Shown here: positions 35,250 through 44,362 of the stretch, one piece after another
Numbering within the stretch: position 1 is the first letter of the stretch
Layout of the letters: each line of letters starts with the position of its first letter
Assembly (NCBI RefSeq): GCF_943193185.1
Contig: NZ_CALPDE010000003.1
Coordinates: 116,183-180,182 of the forward strand
DNA length: 64,000 nucleotides
DNA from: Lactococcus ileimucosae
GTDB lineage: Bacteria > Bacillota > Bacilli > Lactobacillales > Streptococcaceae
Reading direction: 5' to 3'
The notes under the pieces: generated by a model
The model's input: only the letters and a program-made list of their open reading frames with translations
Told to the model about the DNA's origin: nothing
The model's database searches: none
Position numbers and translations under genes: made by a program

Positions 35250-36203
35250 TCAACCTTTTAATTTTTCAGTAAGTTTTTCAAGCATATCCTTAGTCATCGC
35301 ATCCAAGTCGTATTTAGGATTGAAGCCCCATTCTTCTTTAGCGCATGTCGCATCGATAGAGTTTGGCCAGCTGTCTGCAATAGCTTGTCGTACAGGATCT
35401 ACATCGTAATCCATTGTAAAGTCAGGCATGAACTTTTTAATCGAAGCAGCAATCTCTTCTGGTGCAAAACTCATAGCTGTGATATTGAAGGCATTACGGT
35501 TGACTAACTTGTCTGCTGGCGCGTTCATCAAATCAACAATCGCATCAATCGCATCAGGCATGTACATCATGTCCATCTTAGTTCCTTCAGCGATAAAGCT
35601 TGAGTAGTGACCGTTTTTGATTGCTTCATAGTAGATATCAACAGCATAGTCTGTTGTACCTCCACCAGGCAAGGTCTTGTATGAAATCAACCCTGGGAAA
35701 CGTACACCACGTGTATCTACACCAAACTTCGTATAGTAATAGTCACAAAGCAATTCCATAGAAACTTTTGTTACACCATACATTGTATTTGGACGTTGAA
35801 TTGTCACTTGTGGTGTGTTGTCCATTGGAGTACTTGGACCAAATGCAGCAATAGATGATGGTGAGAAGTACTGTAGACCAAGCTCACGCGCTGTCTCCAA
35901 AGCATTAACCAATCCACCCATATTAAGCTTCCAAGCAAATTGTGGCTTCGCTTCTGCTACTGCAGAAAGGAGGGAAGCCAAATGGATAATTGTGTCTACA
36001 CCATTATCTTTGGCAATCTTCAGCATCTTGTCATGATCCATGACATCCAAGATTTCAAAATGTCCATCTGTCACAACTGGATTTCCTTCAACTTCGCGGA
36101 TATCCGTTGCGATAACATTATCAACTCCAAGATCATTGCGAAGACGTTCCGTCAATTCTGAACCAATTTGTCCAAGTGCGCCTGTGATGAGTACTTTTTT
36201 CAT
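35250..36203 (-). CDS. tdh: L-threonine 3-dehydrogenase (SDR type)
   Basis: 317-residue NAD-dependent epimerase/dehydratase-fold enzyme. GALGQIGSE at 7-15 binds NAD; the catalytic motif is MYGVTK (Tyr and Lys about 141-145); FPGLISYKTLPGGGTTDYAV is characteristic of the SDR-type threonine dehydrogenase. It oxidises L-threonine to 2-amino-3-oxobutyrate, which Kbl (next to it) cleaves to glycine and acetyl-CoA. Lies 66 nt downstream of kbl, same operon. Confidence 0.9.
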   Translation of the reverse strand: MKKVLITGALGQIGSELTERLRNDLGVDNVIATDIREVEGNPVVTDGHFEILDVMDHDKMLKIAKDNGVDTIIHLASLLSAVAEAKPQFAWKLNMGGLVNALETARELGLQYFSPSSIAAFGPSTPMDNTPQVTIQRPNTMYGVTKVSMELLCDYYYTKFGVDTRGVRFPGLISYKTLPGGGTTDYAVDIYYEAIKNGHYSSFIAEGTKMDMMYMPDAIDAIVDLMNAPADKLVNRNAFNITAMSFAPEEIAASIKKFMPDFTMDYDVDPVRQAIADSWPNSIDATCAKEEWGFNPKYDLDAMTKDMLEKLTEKLKG

Positions 36204-36269
36204 TTTATTTTCTCCAATATATTTGATATATGTTTAGTTACGATAGAAATAATTTTTCTGGACCAGAGG

Positions 36270-37460
36270 TTAGATTAAACCAATCTCTTTCCCTACTTTG
36301 GCAAAGACAGCAACTGCTTGGTCTAACATTTCTTTAGTATGTGCTGCTGTTGGCATCGCACGGACACGACCTGTTCCGAGTGGTACAGTTGGGAAAACGA
36401 TAGGTTTCACATAAACGCCATTTTCAATCAGTTTCTTAGAAAACTCTTGTGTTTTTGCTTCATCTCCTAAGATTACAGGTGTGATTGGTGTTTCTGATAC
36501 ACCTGTATCAAAACCAGCTTTTTGCAGTTCTTCTTTGAAGTATTTTGCATTGTCCCAAAGTGTTTCCACATATTCCGGATGATCATGCATCAACACGAAA
36601 GCTTCTTTTGCAGCTGCAGCTGCACCAGGTGTCAATGAAGTTGAGAAGAGGAAAGGACGTCCTTGTGACTTCAACCAGTCAACTAAAAGTTTTGACCCTG
36701 CAACATATCCCCCAACTACGCCGATTGCTTTTGAGAGGGTACCAATTTGGAAGTCAATTTTATCCTGCAATCCAAAATGTTTTACAGTACCAGCACCGCC
36801 ACCCATGACGCCTGAGCCATGCGCATCATCAACATAAGTGATTAAATTATATTTTTCAGCAATTTCTACAATTTCTGGAAGTTTAGCAATATCACCATCC
36901 ATTGAGAATACACCGTCTGTGATGTACATTACCTTATTATATTCGCCTGACTCTGTTGCCTCTCTTGCTTTCGCTTCAAGATCAGCCATGTCTTGGTGTT
37001 TGACACGAATAATCTTAGCTCCTGAAAGACGACATCCATCAATAATTGAAGCATGGTTAAGTTCATCTGAGAGGATGGCATCTCCTTTTTTCATGACTGC
37101 ACTGATGGCCCCCATGTTACAATTGAACCCAGACTGAAAAGCTATCGCAGCTTCAGTGCCTTTGAACTCCGCAATGGTCTTCTCAAGCTCAATATGAATA
37201 TCAAGCGTTCCATTAATTGTACGTACAGCTCCTGCACCAGCACCATACTTGTCTGTTGCCTCTTTTGTTGCCTGAATGAGTTCAGGCCGTGTAGCAAACC
37301 CCAAATAATTGTTTGAGGCAAGGTTAATCATTTTCTTGCCTGCAACTGTAATCTCTGGGCCATTGGCGCTATCTAGAACGTCAATTGTGTTGAGCAAACC
37401 TTTTTCTTTCAGGTTTCCAAGCCCATTTTCGAGGAACTCCGTTAAAACTTTTGAAGTCAT
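36270..37460 (-). CDS. kbl: Glycine C-acetyltransferase (2-amino-3-ketobutyrate CoA ligase)
   Basis: 396 residues from ATG 37460 (AGAAGG site), the family length; a reading to 37541 is spurious and would cross the promoter. PLP-dependent alpha-oxoamine synthase family: [14 protein letters not shown] (about 50), [11 protein letters not shown] (about 209-219), and the PLP lysine in [14 protein letters not shown] (about 240). With Tdh it completes threonine to glycine conversion. Promoter and cre site directly upstream. Confidence 0.92.
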   Translation of the reverse strand: MTSKVLTEFLENGLGNLKEKGLLNTIDVLDSANGPEITVAGKKMINLASNNYLGFATRPELIQATKEATDKYGAGAGAVRTINGTLDIHIELEKTIAEFKGTEAAIAFQSGFNCNMGAISAVMKKGDAILSDELNHASIIDGCRLSGAKIIRVKHQDMADLEAKAREATESGEYNKVMYITDGVFSMDGDIAKLPEIVEIAEKYNLITYVDDAHGSGVMGGGAGTVKHFGLQDKIDFQIGTLSKAIGVVGGYVAGSKLLVDWLKSQGRPFLFSTSLTPGAAAAAKEAFVLMHDHPEYVETLWDNAKYFKEELQKAGFDTGVSETPITPVILGDEAKTQEFSKKLIENGVYVKPIVFPTVPLGTGRVRAMPTAAHTKEMLDQAVAVFAKVGKEIGLI

Positions 37461-37495
37461 TTTACAACCTTCTTTCACTTTTCGGCTACATTTTC

Positions 37496-37541
37496 TGTAA
37501 CCGTTTACAATTAGTTTAACACTTTTCAAAAACTCTTGCAA
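37496..37541 (-). promoter_or_regulatory. kbl-tdh promoter with cre site
   Basis: TTGCAA (37536-37541), 17-nt spacer, TAAACT (37513-37518). TGTAAACGGTTACA (37496-37509, minus strand) is a palindromic CcpA-type cre site overlapping the expected transcription start, so glucose repression is predicted. Confidence 0.8.
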
Positions 37542-37645
37542 GATTTTTTGGACTGTTTGCTTATATTTTAATTTAAATTACACATTTTTGTTAATTTTGT
37601 GATTTCAAGTAATTTATCGCACAATTAAAAAAGACTGAAATATGC

Positions 37646-37680
37646 GTAAAAAGCCCTGGGTTACAGAGCTTTTTTACCTA
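37646..37680 (-). terminator. Terminator after tdcB
   Basis: GTAAAAAAGCTCTG / CAGGGCTTTTTAC stem with small loop (one mismatch), T-run on the minus strand. Confidence 0.75.
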
Positions 37681-37702
37681 TGAATAATTAAAATATTAAG
37701 AT

Positions 37703-38710
37703 TTACTGCTCCTCATCATTCGCAATCAGAAAGTGATCAACAATATCTTCGATACGTGCCAAGTCAACGTTACCTCCAGACACAATGGAAACAACCTTCT
37801 TGCCTTTCACATATTCATCCACTTTCCCTGCAAGAATCGCTGCAGTTGTAAGAGCACCAGCACCTTCTACAACGATTTTTGTACGTTGAATAAGGTCTTT
37901 AATCGCCAACTCAATTTCTGCTTCCGAAACCAGAACCATATTGTCAACAATTTGATTGACAACCTCAAATGTCAATTCGCCTGGATAAGCAACGTGACAG
38001 CCGTCTGCAATCGTTGGTGCTTCATCATGATAAACTTTTTTACGTGCCCTAAACGATGCTGTCATTCCATGACAGTTTTCAGCTTGTACACCAATAACTT
38101 GAATATTAGGATTGAAAGATTTTAAGGCAACAGCAACCCCTGATATTAAGCCGCCACCACCTACAGGAACTAAAACTGTATCGACGTTCCAAAGGTGATC
38201 TAAAATTTCCAGACCTATTGTTCCTTGACCAGCCATTACTTCTGTATCGTCATAAGGTGGAATGTAAGTAATGTTGTTTTCCTTAGCATAGGCTTCACAA
38301 AAATCCTTAGAATCATCAAACTGCTCGCCTTCAAGCATTACCTCTGCCCCATATCCACGTGTGGCATCTACTTTTGCCTGTGGTGCGCCCTTTGGCATGA
38401 CAATGATGCTCTTAATGCCTAAAAGTTTTGATGTCAAAGCAACACCCTGTGCATGATTACCAGCTGAACACGCAATAACACCGCGCTCTTTTTCTTCCTG
38501 AGACAACTGCGCAATTTTATTAAAAGCGCCACGGAATTTGAAGGAACCTGTTAACTGCATGTTTTCAAGCTTCAAATAAACTTCTCCACCTGTTTTAGCA
38601 GTTAAGAACATTGACTGAATCAATGGTGTTTCACGCGCATACTGTTTTACAATATTTTGAGCTTTTTTTATATCTTTAATCGTAACGGGCAGGCTTGCTA
38701 AATTTGTCAT
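37703..38710 (-). CDS. tdcB: Catabolic threonine dehydratase (threonine ammonia-lyase)
   Basis: 335 residues of the fold-type II PLP family. PLP lysine in GSFKFRGAFNKI (about 55-66), SAGNHAQGVA (about 82-91) and the glycine loop VPVGGGGLISGVA (about 180-192). It lacks the C-terminal regulatory ACT domains of biosynthetic IlvA, so it is the short catabolic type, converting threonine to 2-oxobutyrate (and serine to pyruvate). Starts 20 nt after the ald stop; same operon. Confidence 0.9.
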   Translation of the reverse strand: MTNLASLPVTIKDIKKAQNIVKQYARETPLIQSMFLTAKTGGEVYLKLENMQLTGSFKFRGAFNKIAQLSQEEKERGVIACSAGNHAQGVALTSKLLGIKSIIVMPKGAPQAKVDATRGYGAEVMLEGEQFDDSKDFCEAYAKENNITYIPPYDDTEVMAGQGTIGLEILDHLWNVDTVLVPVGGGGLISGVAVALKSFNPNIQVIGVQAENCHGMTASFRARKKVYHDEAPTIADGCHVAYPGELTFEVVNQIVDNMVLVSEAEIELAIKDLIQRTKIVVEGAGALTTAAILAGKVDEYVKGKKVVSIVSGGNVDLARIEDIVDHFLIANDEEQ

Positions 38711-38730
38711 CGTTTTTCCTCAAATCCTTT

Positions 38731-39825
38731 CTAAAATTCTGTATAGGTGACATCAATTGAATCAGCAAGAGGCTTGGAAACCACTTTTCCCTTATAGACA
38801 CTCAGTCCTGACAGAAGTTCTTTTGATTTCAACGCTTCGTCCAGACCTTTAACAGAGATTTCTTTGAGGAAAGAAAGGTTACCTTGAGCTAAGGCAATGG
38901 TTGCTGTACGTGGTGTTGCACCCGGCATATTTGGTACTGCATAGTGAATAATGCCATGTTTAATGAAAACAGGATCTGCATGATTCGTTGCATGATCTAT
39001 TGTTTCCACTGTCCCCCCTTGGTCTATAGCAATATCAACAATGACTGAACCTGGTTTCATTGATTTAACCATGTATTCTTTCACTAATTTTGGCGGTTTA
39101 GCACCTGGAATTAGAATTGTTGAGATAAAGACATCTGCAAGTTTGATATTTTCTTCTAAAGCTTCTGTTGTTGACTTGACAATCTCAACATTTTTTCCTT
39201 CATAACGCTCTTTAAGCTGCGCGATACGCGCATCTCCAAGTTCAATGATGATAACTTTGCAGCCTAAAGCTACTGCTATATCAGCAGCATTTTCTGCAGC
39301 ATTCCCACCACCAAAAATAACAACAGTACCAGCTTCAATGCCTGCGATACCTGGCAAGAGGATTCCTTCACCACCGTGCTGTTTTTCAAGGTAATATTGT
39401 CCAATGTTTACTGCACGTCGTCCTGCAATAGCTGACATTGGCTTGAGCAACTCAAGAACACCATTGATGGAGATATTTTCACCAGAAATAGCTGTTACAC
39501 CCACCTCCATCATTTTTTCAACACAAGCTTTATTCGCTGCTAGATGAAGGAAGCCCCAGATAATCTGACCTGGTTTGAAGTATTTGTATTCAGATTCCAT
39601 CGGTTCCTTAACTTTAACGATGAGCTCCGCTTCCCAAGCAGTTTCTGTATCTACGATTTGAGCTCCAGCTGCCTCATAAAGATCGTCTGTAAAGCCACAA
39701 CCCGCACCTGCATTTCTATCAACAAGCACCTCGTTCCCCGCTTCAACGAGAATTTTCGCGTTTTCTGGGGTCATCCCTACGCGTGCTTCACCTTGTTTTG
39801 GGTCTTTAATTACACCAATTTTCAT
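38731..39825 (-). CDS. ald: Alanine dehydrogenase
   Basis: 364 residues from ATG 39825 (GGAG site, correct length); a much longer reading to 40062 is spurious. MKIGVIKDPKQGEARVGMTP begins it, with GFLHLA (substrate), GGNAAENAAD (NAD Rossmann motif, about 175-185) and VPNMPGATPRTAT (about 295). Interconverts L-alanine with pyruvate and ammonia. Co-transcribed with tdcB. This enzyme is not universal in lactococci and fits use of amino acids for pyruvate and redox balance. Confidence 0.92.
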   Translation of the reverse strand: MKIGVIKDPKQGEARVGMTPENAKILVEAGNEVLVDRNAGAGCGFTDDLYEAAGAQIVDTETAWEAELIVKVKEPMESEYKYFKPGQIIWGFLHLAANKACVEKMMEVGVTAISGENISINGVLELLKPMSAIAGRRAVNIGQYYLEKQHGGEGILLPGIAGIEAGTVVIFGGGNAAENAADIAVALGCKVIIIELGDARIAQLKERYEGKNVEIVKSTTEALEENIKLADVFISTILIPGAKPPKLVKEYMVKSMKPGSVIVDIAIDQGGTVETIDHATNHADPVFIKHGIIHYAVPNMPGATPRTATIALAQGNLSFLKEISVKGLDEALKSKELLSGLSVYKGKVVSKPLADSIDVTYTEF

Positions 39826-39865
39826 ACCTAATTGTTTCTCCTTTTGTGAAAATTTTATCAAGTAT

Positions 39866-39894
39866 ATTATAGCGCTTTCATTCTCTTTTGACAA
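39866..39894 (-). promoter_or_regulatory. ald-tdcB promoter with cre site in the spacer
   Basis: TTGTCA (39889-39894), 17-nt spacer, TATAAT (39866-39871). TGAAAGCGCTATAA (39867-39880, minus strand) matches the cre consensus except one position and overlaps the spacer and -10 box: direct CcpA repression expected. Confidence 0.85.
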
Positions 39895-40015
39895 TATTTT
39901 TTTTAAAATAAAACATTCTTTTAATATTTCCTTATTCTTATTGTACATATTCTGCAAATTATAAAAAAAGACACTCAAATCTTTCAATTTGGTGTACTTT
40001 TTAAGGACATACTTC

Positions 40016-40861
40016 TTAGTGATTGACTTCATCTGGGTTTCGAGCAAGGCCTGCTTTGCCATGAAGACTGTCGATAAAGGCTATATCTTCATCTGACAAA
40101 TCAAAATCAAAAATGTCTGCATTTTCTTTGATACGACTTGCTGTTACAGACTTTGGTAAAGGAAGGTAACCTTTGTGTAGGCTCCAACGTAAAACAACTT
40201 GTGCCACTGTTTTCCCATATCTGTCTGCAATATCAGCAAGTTCAGTGATGGCAAAAATCTTACCTGTGCCGAGTGGACTGTAAGCTTCTGTCAAGATATT
40301 GTGTGCTTTATTAAAAGCAACGACCTCTTCTTGCTGGTCTGAAGGGTTGACCATGATTTGGTTGACAACAGGCTTTATCTCAGCAACTTCAAGTAATGGT
40401 TTCAAATGACGGGGATGGAAGTTTGATACACCAATCGCACGCACTTTGTTATTTTTCACGCCCTCTTCCATCGCTTTCCAGACAGCTGCGTTTCGTTCAG
40501 CAAAATTGGGGCGGAAGGCTTTAGGATTCGGCCAGTGAATCAAATAGAGGTCAACATAATCTAAACCGAGTTTTTCTAGACTTTCATCAAGTGCTGCTCT
40601 TGCATCTTCAGTCGTTCCAAGATCCCAAAGCTTTGTGGTAATAAACAATTCATCGCGTGCAATCCCGCTGTCTTTAATTGCACGTCCCACGGATTCTTCA
40701 TTGCCATAAATGGCAGCTGTATCAATATGACGATAACCAACTTCTAGAGCCGTTTTAACTGCTTGATAGGCTTCTTCACCATCCTTTGATTGCCATGTTC
40801 CAAAACCAACTTTGGGAATTTCCATGCCATTTGAAAGAGTATAAGTTTCTATAAGTGACAT
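40016..40861 (-). CDS. Aldo/keto reductase
   Basis: 281 residues, complete TIM-barrel AKR. GYRHIDTAAIYGNEESVG (about 42-59) includes Asp and Tyr of the catalytic tetrad, TTKLW carries the Lys, LIHWP the His; PLPKSVTASRIKEN binds NADPH. Closest to the 2,5-diketo-D-gluconate reductase/YvgN type that reduces aldehydes including methylglyoxal. AAGGAG site before the ATG. Separated from ald by about 190 nt with a promoter, so not in that operon. Confidence 0.92.
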   Translation of the reverse strand: MSLIETYTLSNGMEIPKVGFGTWQSKDGEEAYQAVKTALEVGYRHIDTAAIYGNEESVGRAIKDSGIARDELFITTKLWDLGTTEDARAALDESLEKLGLDYVDLYLIHWPNPKAFRPNFAERNAAVWKAMEEGVKNNKVRAIGVSNFHPRHLKPLLEVAEIKPVVNQIMVNPSDQQEEVVAFNKAHNILTEAYSPLGTGKIFAITELADIADRYGKTVAQVVLRWSLHKGYLPLPKSVTASRIKENADIFDFDLSDEDIAFIDSLHGKAGLARNPDEVNH

Positions 40862-41627
40862 AATTTCTCCTTATATTTATATTAGTGCAGTTAGCTACTG
40901 CCAAAGCTCAAGTGTTAAACTTGAATAAGCACGCTGTGGATTAGTTAATTTCTCCAATCGCTAGACAATTTCGAAAAGGCTCTAACTACAGCTTTTCTTT
41001 GTTTTCTTACTTTATTCTATCACTTTATGAAAGGAGACAAAAAAATTTGGTTCGGAAGTGTAGAAGGAGAACGCGGATATTGGAAGAATGAAGAACAGGT
41101 GTTTCCAGTCTCTCACTCGTTTCCCGCTGAAATGATGAAGTTTAGGGAGAGTGTTGAATGCTTTCTTTAAGCTTCTGCTTGGTAAATAAAATGGCCTGAG
41201 CGCCCATAAGCCCATAAATACGAAGAAAGGGCTACATACTCATGCGAGCAAAGCTGCTCAGCGGTTGCAACTTCCCCACGTCAGCCGTTACCTCAATCCC
41301 TAAAAGCACCATAACTGTCCCTCCTCCTGCCACACGCTCCGAATAATTAGAACATGTACTGCTAAGTTAAGAAAGCTACCGTGCTGTGCTGTCTGATTAC
41401 AGAATATGGTATGTCTCCCGTATTTTTTATATTCATCGCTTTTAAGTTAAAACGACTTCGTAATTATACAACAGGATATTTTATCTCCTGTTGTCCAGAG
41501 TTTTTCGGAAAACTCAGGCAAAGACTCTTTAACATTACCGTCATTGTTTTACGTGAAACCCCACACCTGTCTCATCCAATAATCAAAACTGTAAAGAGAC
41601 AAGATGAAAAGTACTTGAGCCGGAATG
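40862..41627. other. Gene-poor stretch with decayed coding remnants
   Basis: About 770 nt with no intact gene. On the minus strand a strong AGGAGGAGGG site is followed by ATG at about 41312 and a 26-codon frame (MVLLGIEVTADVGKLQPLSS...), while a second frame continues EVATAEQLCSHEYVALSSYL and further to 41180, suggesting one frameshifted short gene. A 47-codon plus-strand frame at 41027 lacks a ribosome binding site. No family was recognised. Confidence 0.4.
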
Positions 41628-41664
41628 TGTTATAATAAAGGTGTTTGTTTAGGCGGTGCCTAAA
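41628..41664 (+). promoter_or_regulatory. luxS promoter and leader hairpin
   Basis: Extended -10 TGTTATAAT (41628-41636). Downstream TTTAGGC-GGT-GCCTAAA (about 41648-41664) forms a 7-bp hairpin in the ~110-nt leader of luxS; its role is unknown. Confidence 0.6.
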
Positions 41665-41751
41665 AGATTAGCGCACTGCAGTAGGAACAAATTATCAAAT
41701 GAAAAGTTAAAGTATTCAACGTCCATAAAGTAAGGAAAAAGGAGAAAAACA

Positions 41752-42231
41752 ATGGCCGAAGTCGAATCATTCCAACTGGATCACACAAAAGTTTTAGCAC
41801 CCTATGTACGTTTAATCGGGACAGAAACCGGTCCTAAAGGAGATAGCATCACAAACTTTGATGTTCGTTTTGTCCAGCCTAACCACGGAGAAATACCAAC
41901 GAGTGGCTTGCATACCATTGAACACGCAATGGCGAGTTTAATCCGAGATCGTATTGATGGCATGATTGACTTTTCACCATTTGGCTGTCGCACGGGTTTC
42001 CACATGATTATGTGGGGCCAACCCAGTTCTGAGCAAATTGCCAAGGTTATCACTTCTTCCTTGGAAGAGCTTGCGGGAGATAGCTTTACTTGGGGCGATG
42101 TTCCTGGTGTTTCAGAAAAAGAATGCGGAAACTATCGCGATCATTCACTATTTTCAGCGAAAGAGTGGGCGAAAAAAATCCTGAACAAAGGCATCTCGTC
42201 TGATGCTTTTGAGCGCCAACCGGTAAAATAA
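41752..42231 (+). CDS. luxS: S-ribosylhomocysteine lyase
   Basis: 159 residues. Cleaves S-ribosylhomocysteine to homocysteine and DPD, the precursor of AI-2, as part of the activated methyl cycle. HTIEH (about 56-60) and [12 protein letters not shown] (about 82-93) contain the metal ligands and catalytic cysteine. AAGGAG site 8 nt upstream. No other methyl-cycle genes adjacent. Confidence 0.97.
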   Translation: MAEVESFQLDHTKVLAPYVRLIGTETGPKGDSITNFDVRFVQPNHGEIPTSGLHTIEHAMASLIRDRIDGMIDFSPFGCRTGFHMIMWGQPSSEQIAKVITSSLEELAGDSFTWGDVPGVSEKECGNYRDHSLFSAKEWAKKILNKGISSDAFERQPVK

Positions 42232-42250
42232 AAGTTAAGGAAAGGAAGTC

Positions 42251-42400
42251 ATGGGAAAGTATCAGCTAGACTATAAGGGACAGGCTGCTGTCCAAAAATT
42301 CCACGAAAAAAATTCAAAAACTAAAACTGACAAATTAGCCAAAATCGAGGCATTAAAAAAACAATATTTGTCTCAAAAGAAAAAAGAGAAAAAATCATGA
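42251..42400 (+). CDS. Small basic hypothetical protein (49 aa)
   Basis: ATG preceded by GGAAAGGAAG; product MGKYQLDYKGQAAVQKFHEK followed by a lysine-rich helical tail ending in KKKEKKS. Its stop overlaps the start of the next gene (ATGA at 42397-42400), which supports translation and coupling. No known domain. Confidence 0.7.
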   Translation: MGKYQLDYKGQAAVQKFHEKNSKTKTDKLAKIEALKKQYLSQKKKEKKS

Positions 42401-43410
42401 AAAAATTAAACATCGCATATGTCGGCTTTGGCAAATCAACCAACCGTTATCATATTCCCTACATTAAGATTCGCGACCATTTTAACATCTCGCGCATCGT
42501 TAATCGTACCTTAGGCAAACGCCCTGAGCAGGCTGTTCTTGAGGCAAATGGTACAGTCTTCTCAACAGATATTAACGATATTATCCAAGACGACAGCATT
42601 GATCTGGTTATTGTTGTCACCCCCGGTTCTGCCCACTATGAAACCAGTAAGAAACTGCTGCTTGGAGGAAAGAATGTTATCTGCGATAAGCCTCTAGTAG
42701 AGACTTTAGAGCAAGCTAAAGAACTGGTTGGGCTTGCCAAAGAAAGAAAGCTCTTCTTTATGCCTTTCCAAAACCGCCGCTTTGATAGCGATTTCCTGAC
42801 GGTTAAAAAGGTTTTGGAAACAGGATATTTAGGGGATCTGATTGATTTGACTGTAACAATGGATCACTATCGCCCAGCAGATGCAAGTAGGGGCGAGAAT
42901 TTCGATGGTGCTTGGTATGGTCATGGCGTCCATCTGGTAGATCAAATGGTTTCACTCTTTGGTAAACCTGAAACCGTTCAATACGACATACGTTCTACAC
43001 GTGATGCGGATGCTGTAGATGACTATTTCTCTGTCAACTTGATTTATAAAAAATTCCGAGCAACTGTGCAAGCCACAGAACTAGCTGCTGTCAGTCGTCC
43101 AAAATGGGTGGTTTATGGCTCTAAAGGAACATTAGTTAAAGAACATGTTGATCAACAGGAAAATGATCTCAAGGCAGGGATAGCTCCAGGAGACGAAGGA
43201 TTTGGTGCCGATACATCCCAGGACTTCGCACAACTAACTTACTATAACCAAAATGGAGATCGTATCGAAAAGTCAATCCCAACAGTTTTGGGTGATTACG
43301 GTCGTGTTTATGATTCAGCCTATAACTCTTTAGTTCACGGTAAAGAAAAGTTGGTTTCAGATGAGCAAATTCTGGCGGTTATTGAAACACTGGAAAATGC
43401 TTTTAAATAA
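42397..43410 (+). CDS. Gfo/Idh/MocA-family oxidoreductase
   Basis: 337 residues; N-terminal Rossmann fold (IAYVGFGKSTNRYHIPY, about 5-21), ICDKPLVETLEQAKEL near 91-106 containing the family EKP-like motif (here DKP), and a C-terminal substrate domain. The family includes inositol, biliverdin and sugar dehydrogenases; the closest cluster is the uncharacterised YvaA/YdgJ type. Translationally coupled to the small basic protein. Followed by a terminator. Confidence 0.88.
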   Translation: MKKLNIAYVGFGKSTNRYHIPYIKIRDHFNISRIVNRTLGKRPEQAVLEANGTVFSTDINDIIQDDSIDLVIVVTPGSAHYETSKKLLLGGKNVICDKPLVETLEQAKELVGLAKERKLFFMPFQNRRFDSDFLTVKKVLETGYLGDLIDLTVTMDHYRPADASRGENFDGAWYGHGVHLVDQMVSLFGKPETVQYDIRSTRDADAVDDYFSVNLIYKKFRATVQATELAAVSRPKWVVYGSKGTLVKEHVDQQENDLKAGIAPGDEGFGADTSQDFAQLTYYNQNGDRIEKSIPTVLGDYGRVYDSAYNSLVHGKEKLVSDEQILAVIETLENAFK

Positions 43411-43436
43411 ATCCTCACGGAGGATTTTTCTTTTTT
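43408..43436 (+). terminator. Terminator after the Gfo/Idh/MocA gene
   Basis: AAATCCTC / GAGGATTT stem followed by TTTCTTTTTT. Confidence 0.8.
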
Positions 43437-43495
43437 CACTCTTTTATTTTTCAGTCAAAGAGTGAGTCGTTTGAGCAAAAAAGCGAAAGAGAAAA

Positions 43496-43504
43496 TGTTA
43501 AAAT
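43496..43504 (+). promoter_or_regulatory. Extended -10 directly before the ABC ATPase start
   Basis: TGTTAAAAT (43496-43504) ends 6 nt before the ATG at 43511, which places the expected transcription start at or next to the start codon: a leaderless mRNA candidate. No Shine-Dalgarno sequence is present. Confidence 0.5.
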
Positions 43505-43510
43505 TGAACC

Positions 43511-44362
43511 ATGACTATTACATTCAAAAACGTCACCAAAAGCTACGGAGAAAAGGCTGTACTTTCAGACATTAACTTCTCTATTGAAAGCCATGAATTT
43601 TTTGTACTTGCAGGTTCTTCTGGCGGCGGGAAAACAACATTGCTCAAGATGATCAATCGGTTGATTGACCCAAATCAAGGGCAGATTTTTATTGACAAAC
43701 AAGATATCCAAACCATAAATTTACGAGAGCTTCGTCTACAAATAGGCTACGTTCTTCAGCAGATAGCACTTTTTCCTAACATGACTGTTTTAGAAAATAT
43801 CGGGATTATTCCGGCATTGAAAGGCTGGAGCAAAAGCGAAATCCGTCGGCGTGTTCTCGAGCTCCTGCCACTGGTTGGGCTTGAAGCAGATAAGTACCTC
43901 AATCGTTATCCCCATGAGCTTTCTGGGGGTGAAGCGCAGCGAATTGGCATTTTACGCGCTATCGCCTGCAAGCCCAAAATTATTTTAATGGACGAGCCTT
44001 TTTCTGCCCTAGACCCTATATCACGTAAACAGTTACAAGAACTTGTTAAAGATTTGCAAAAAACTTTGCAAATCACGACGGTTTTCGTCACGCATGATAT
44101 GTCCGAGGGAATGGCAATGGCTGACCGTATCGCTATACTCAAAGAAGGCAGGCTCCAGCAAATTGGTAAACCACAAGAGATTTTAAATGCACCTGCTAAT
44201 ACATTTGTCGCTGAATTTTTTACTGACTATCAGCAAGACCTTTCCCGATATAAGTTAAAAAACTTTGAAAAAGCTCTTGCAGACAATCATTTTTCAGATG
44301 ACACTCCCTTGACAGATGTCTTGAAAAGTATGGAGGTGAATACACATGAACAATCTGATTAA
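43511..44362 (+). CDS. ABC importer ATP-binding protein (choline/betaine/ergothioneine type)
   Basis: 283 residues. Walker A AGSSGGGKTT (about 35-44), Q-loop YVLQQIALFPNMTV, signature ELSGGEAQRIGILRA, Walker B IILMDEPFSALDP, H-loop VTHDM. The sequence is of the OpuCA/ProV type but without C-terminal CBS domains, unlike lactococcal OpuAA/BusAA; it better fits ChoQ or EgtV. Overlaps the permease gene by 17 nt. No ribosome binding site (see upstream element). Confidence 0.88.
   Translation: MTITFKNVTKSYGEKAVLSDINFSIESHEFFVLAGSSGGGKTTLLKMINRLIDPNQGQIFIDKQDIQTINLRELRLQIGYVLQQIALFPNMTVLENIGIIPALKGWSKSEIRRRVLELLPLVGLEADKYLNRYPHELSGGEAQRIGILRAIACKPKIILMDEPFSALDPISRKQLQELVKDLQKTLQITTVFVTHDMSEGMAMADRIAILKEGRLQQIGKPQEILNAPANTFVAEFFTDYQQDLSRYKLKNFEKALADNHFSDDTPLTDVLKSMEVNTHEQSD

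Noticed and set aside
37461..37541. Kbl start at 37541
   Set aside because: Would place the promoter and cre site inside the coding region; 37460 has a proper ribosome binding site and the right length.
39826..40062. N-terminal extension of alanine dehydrogenase to 40062
   Set aside because: It would run through the clear promoter and cre site of ald; MKIGVIKDPK is the family start.
41027..41170. 47-codon plus-strand ORF with ATG at 41027
   Set aside because: No ribosome binding site at correct distance and no recognisable domain.
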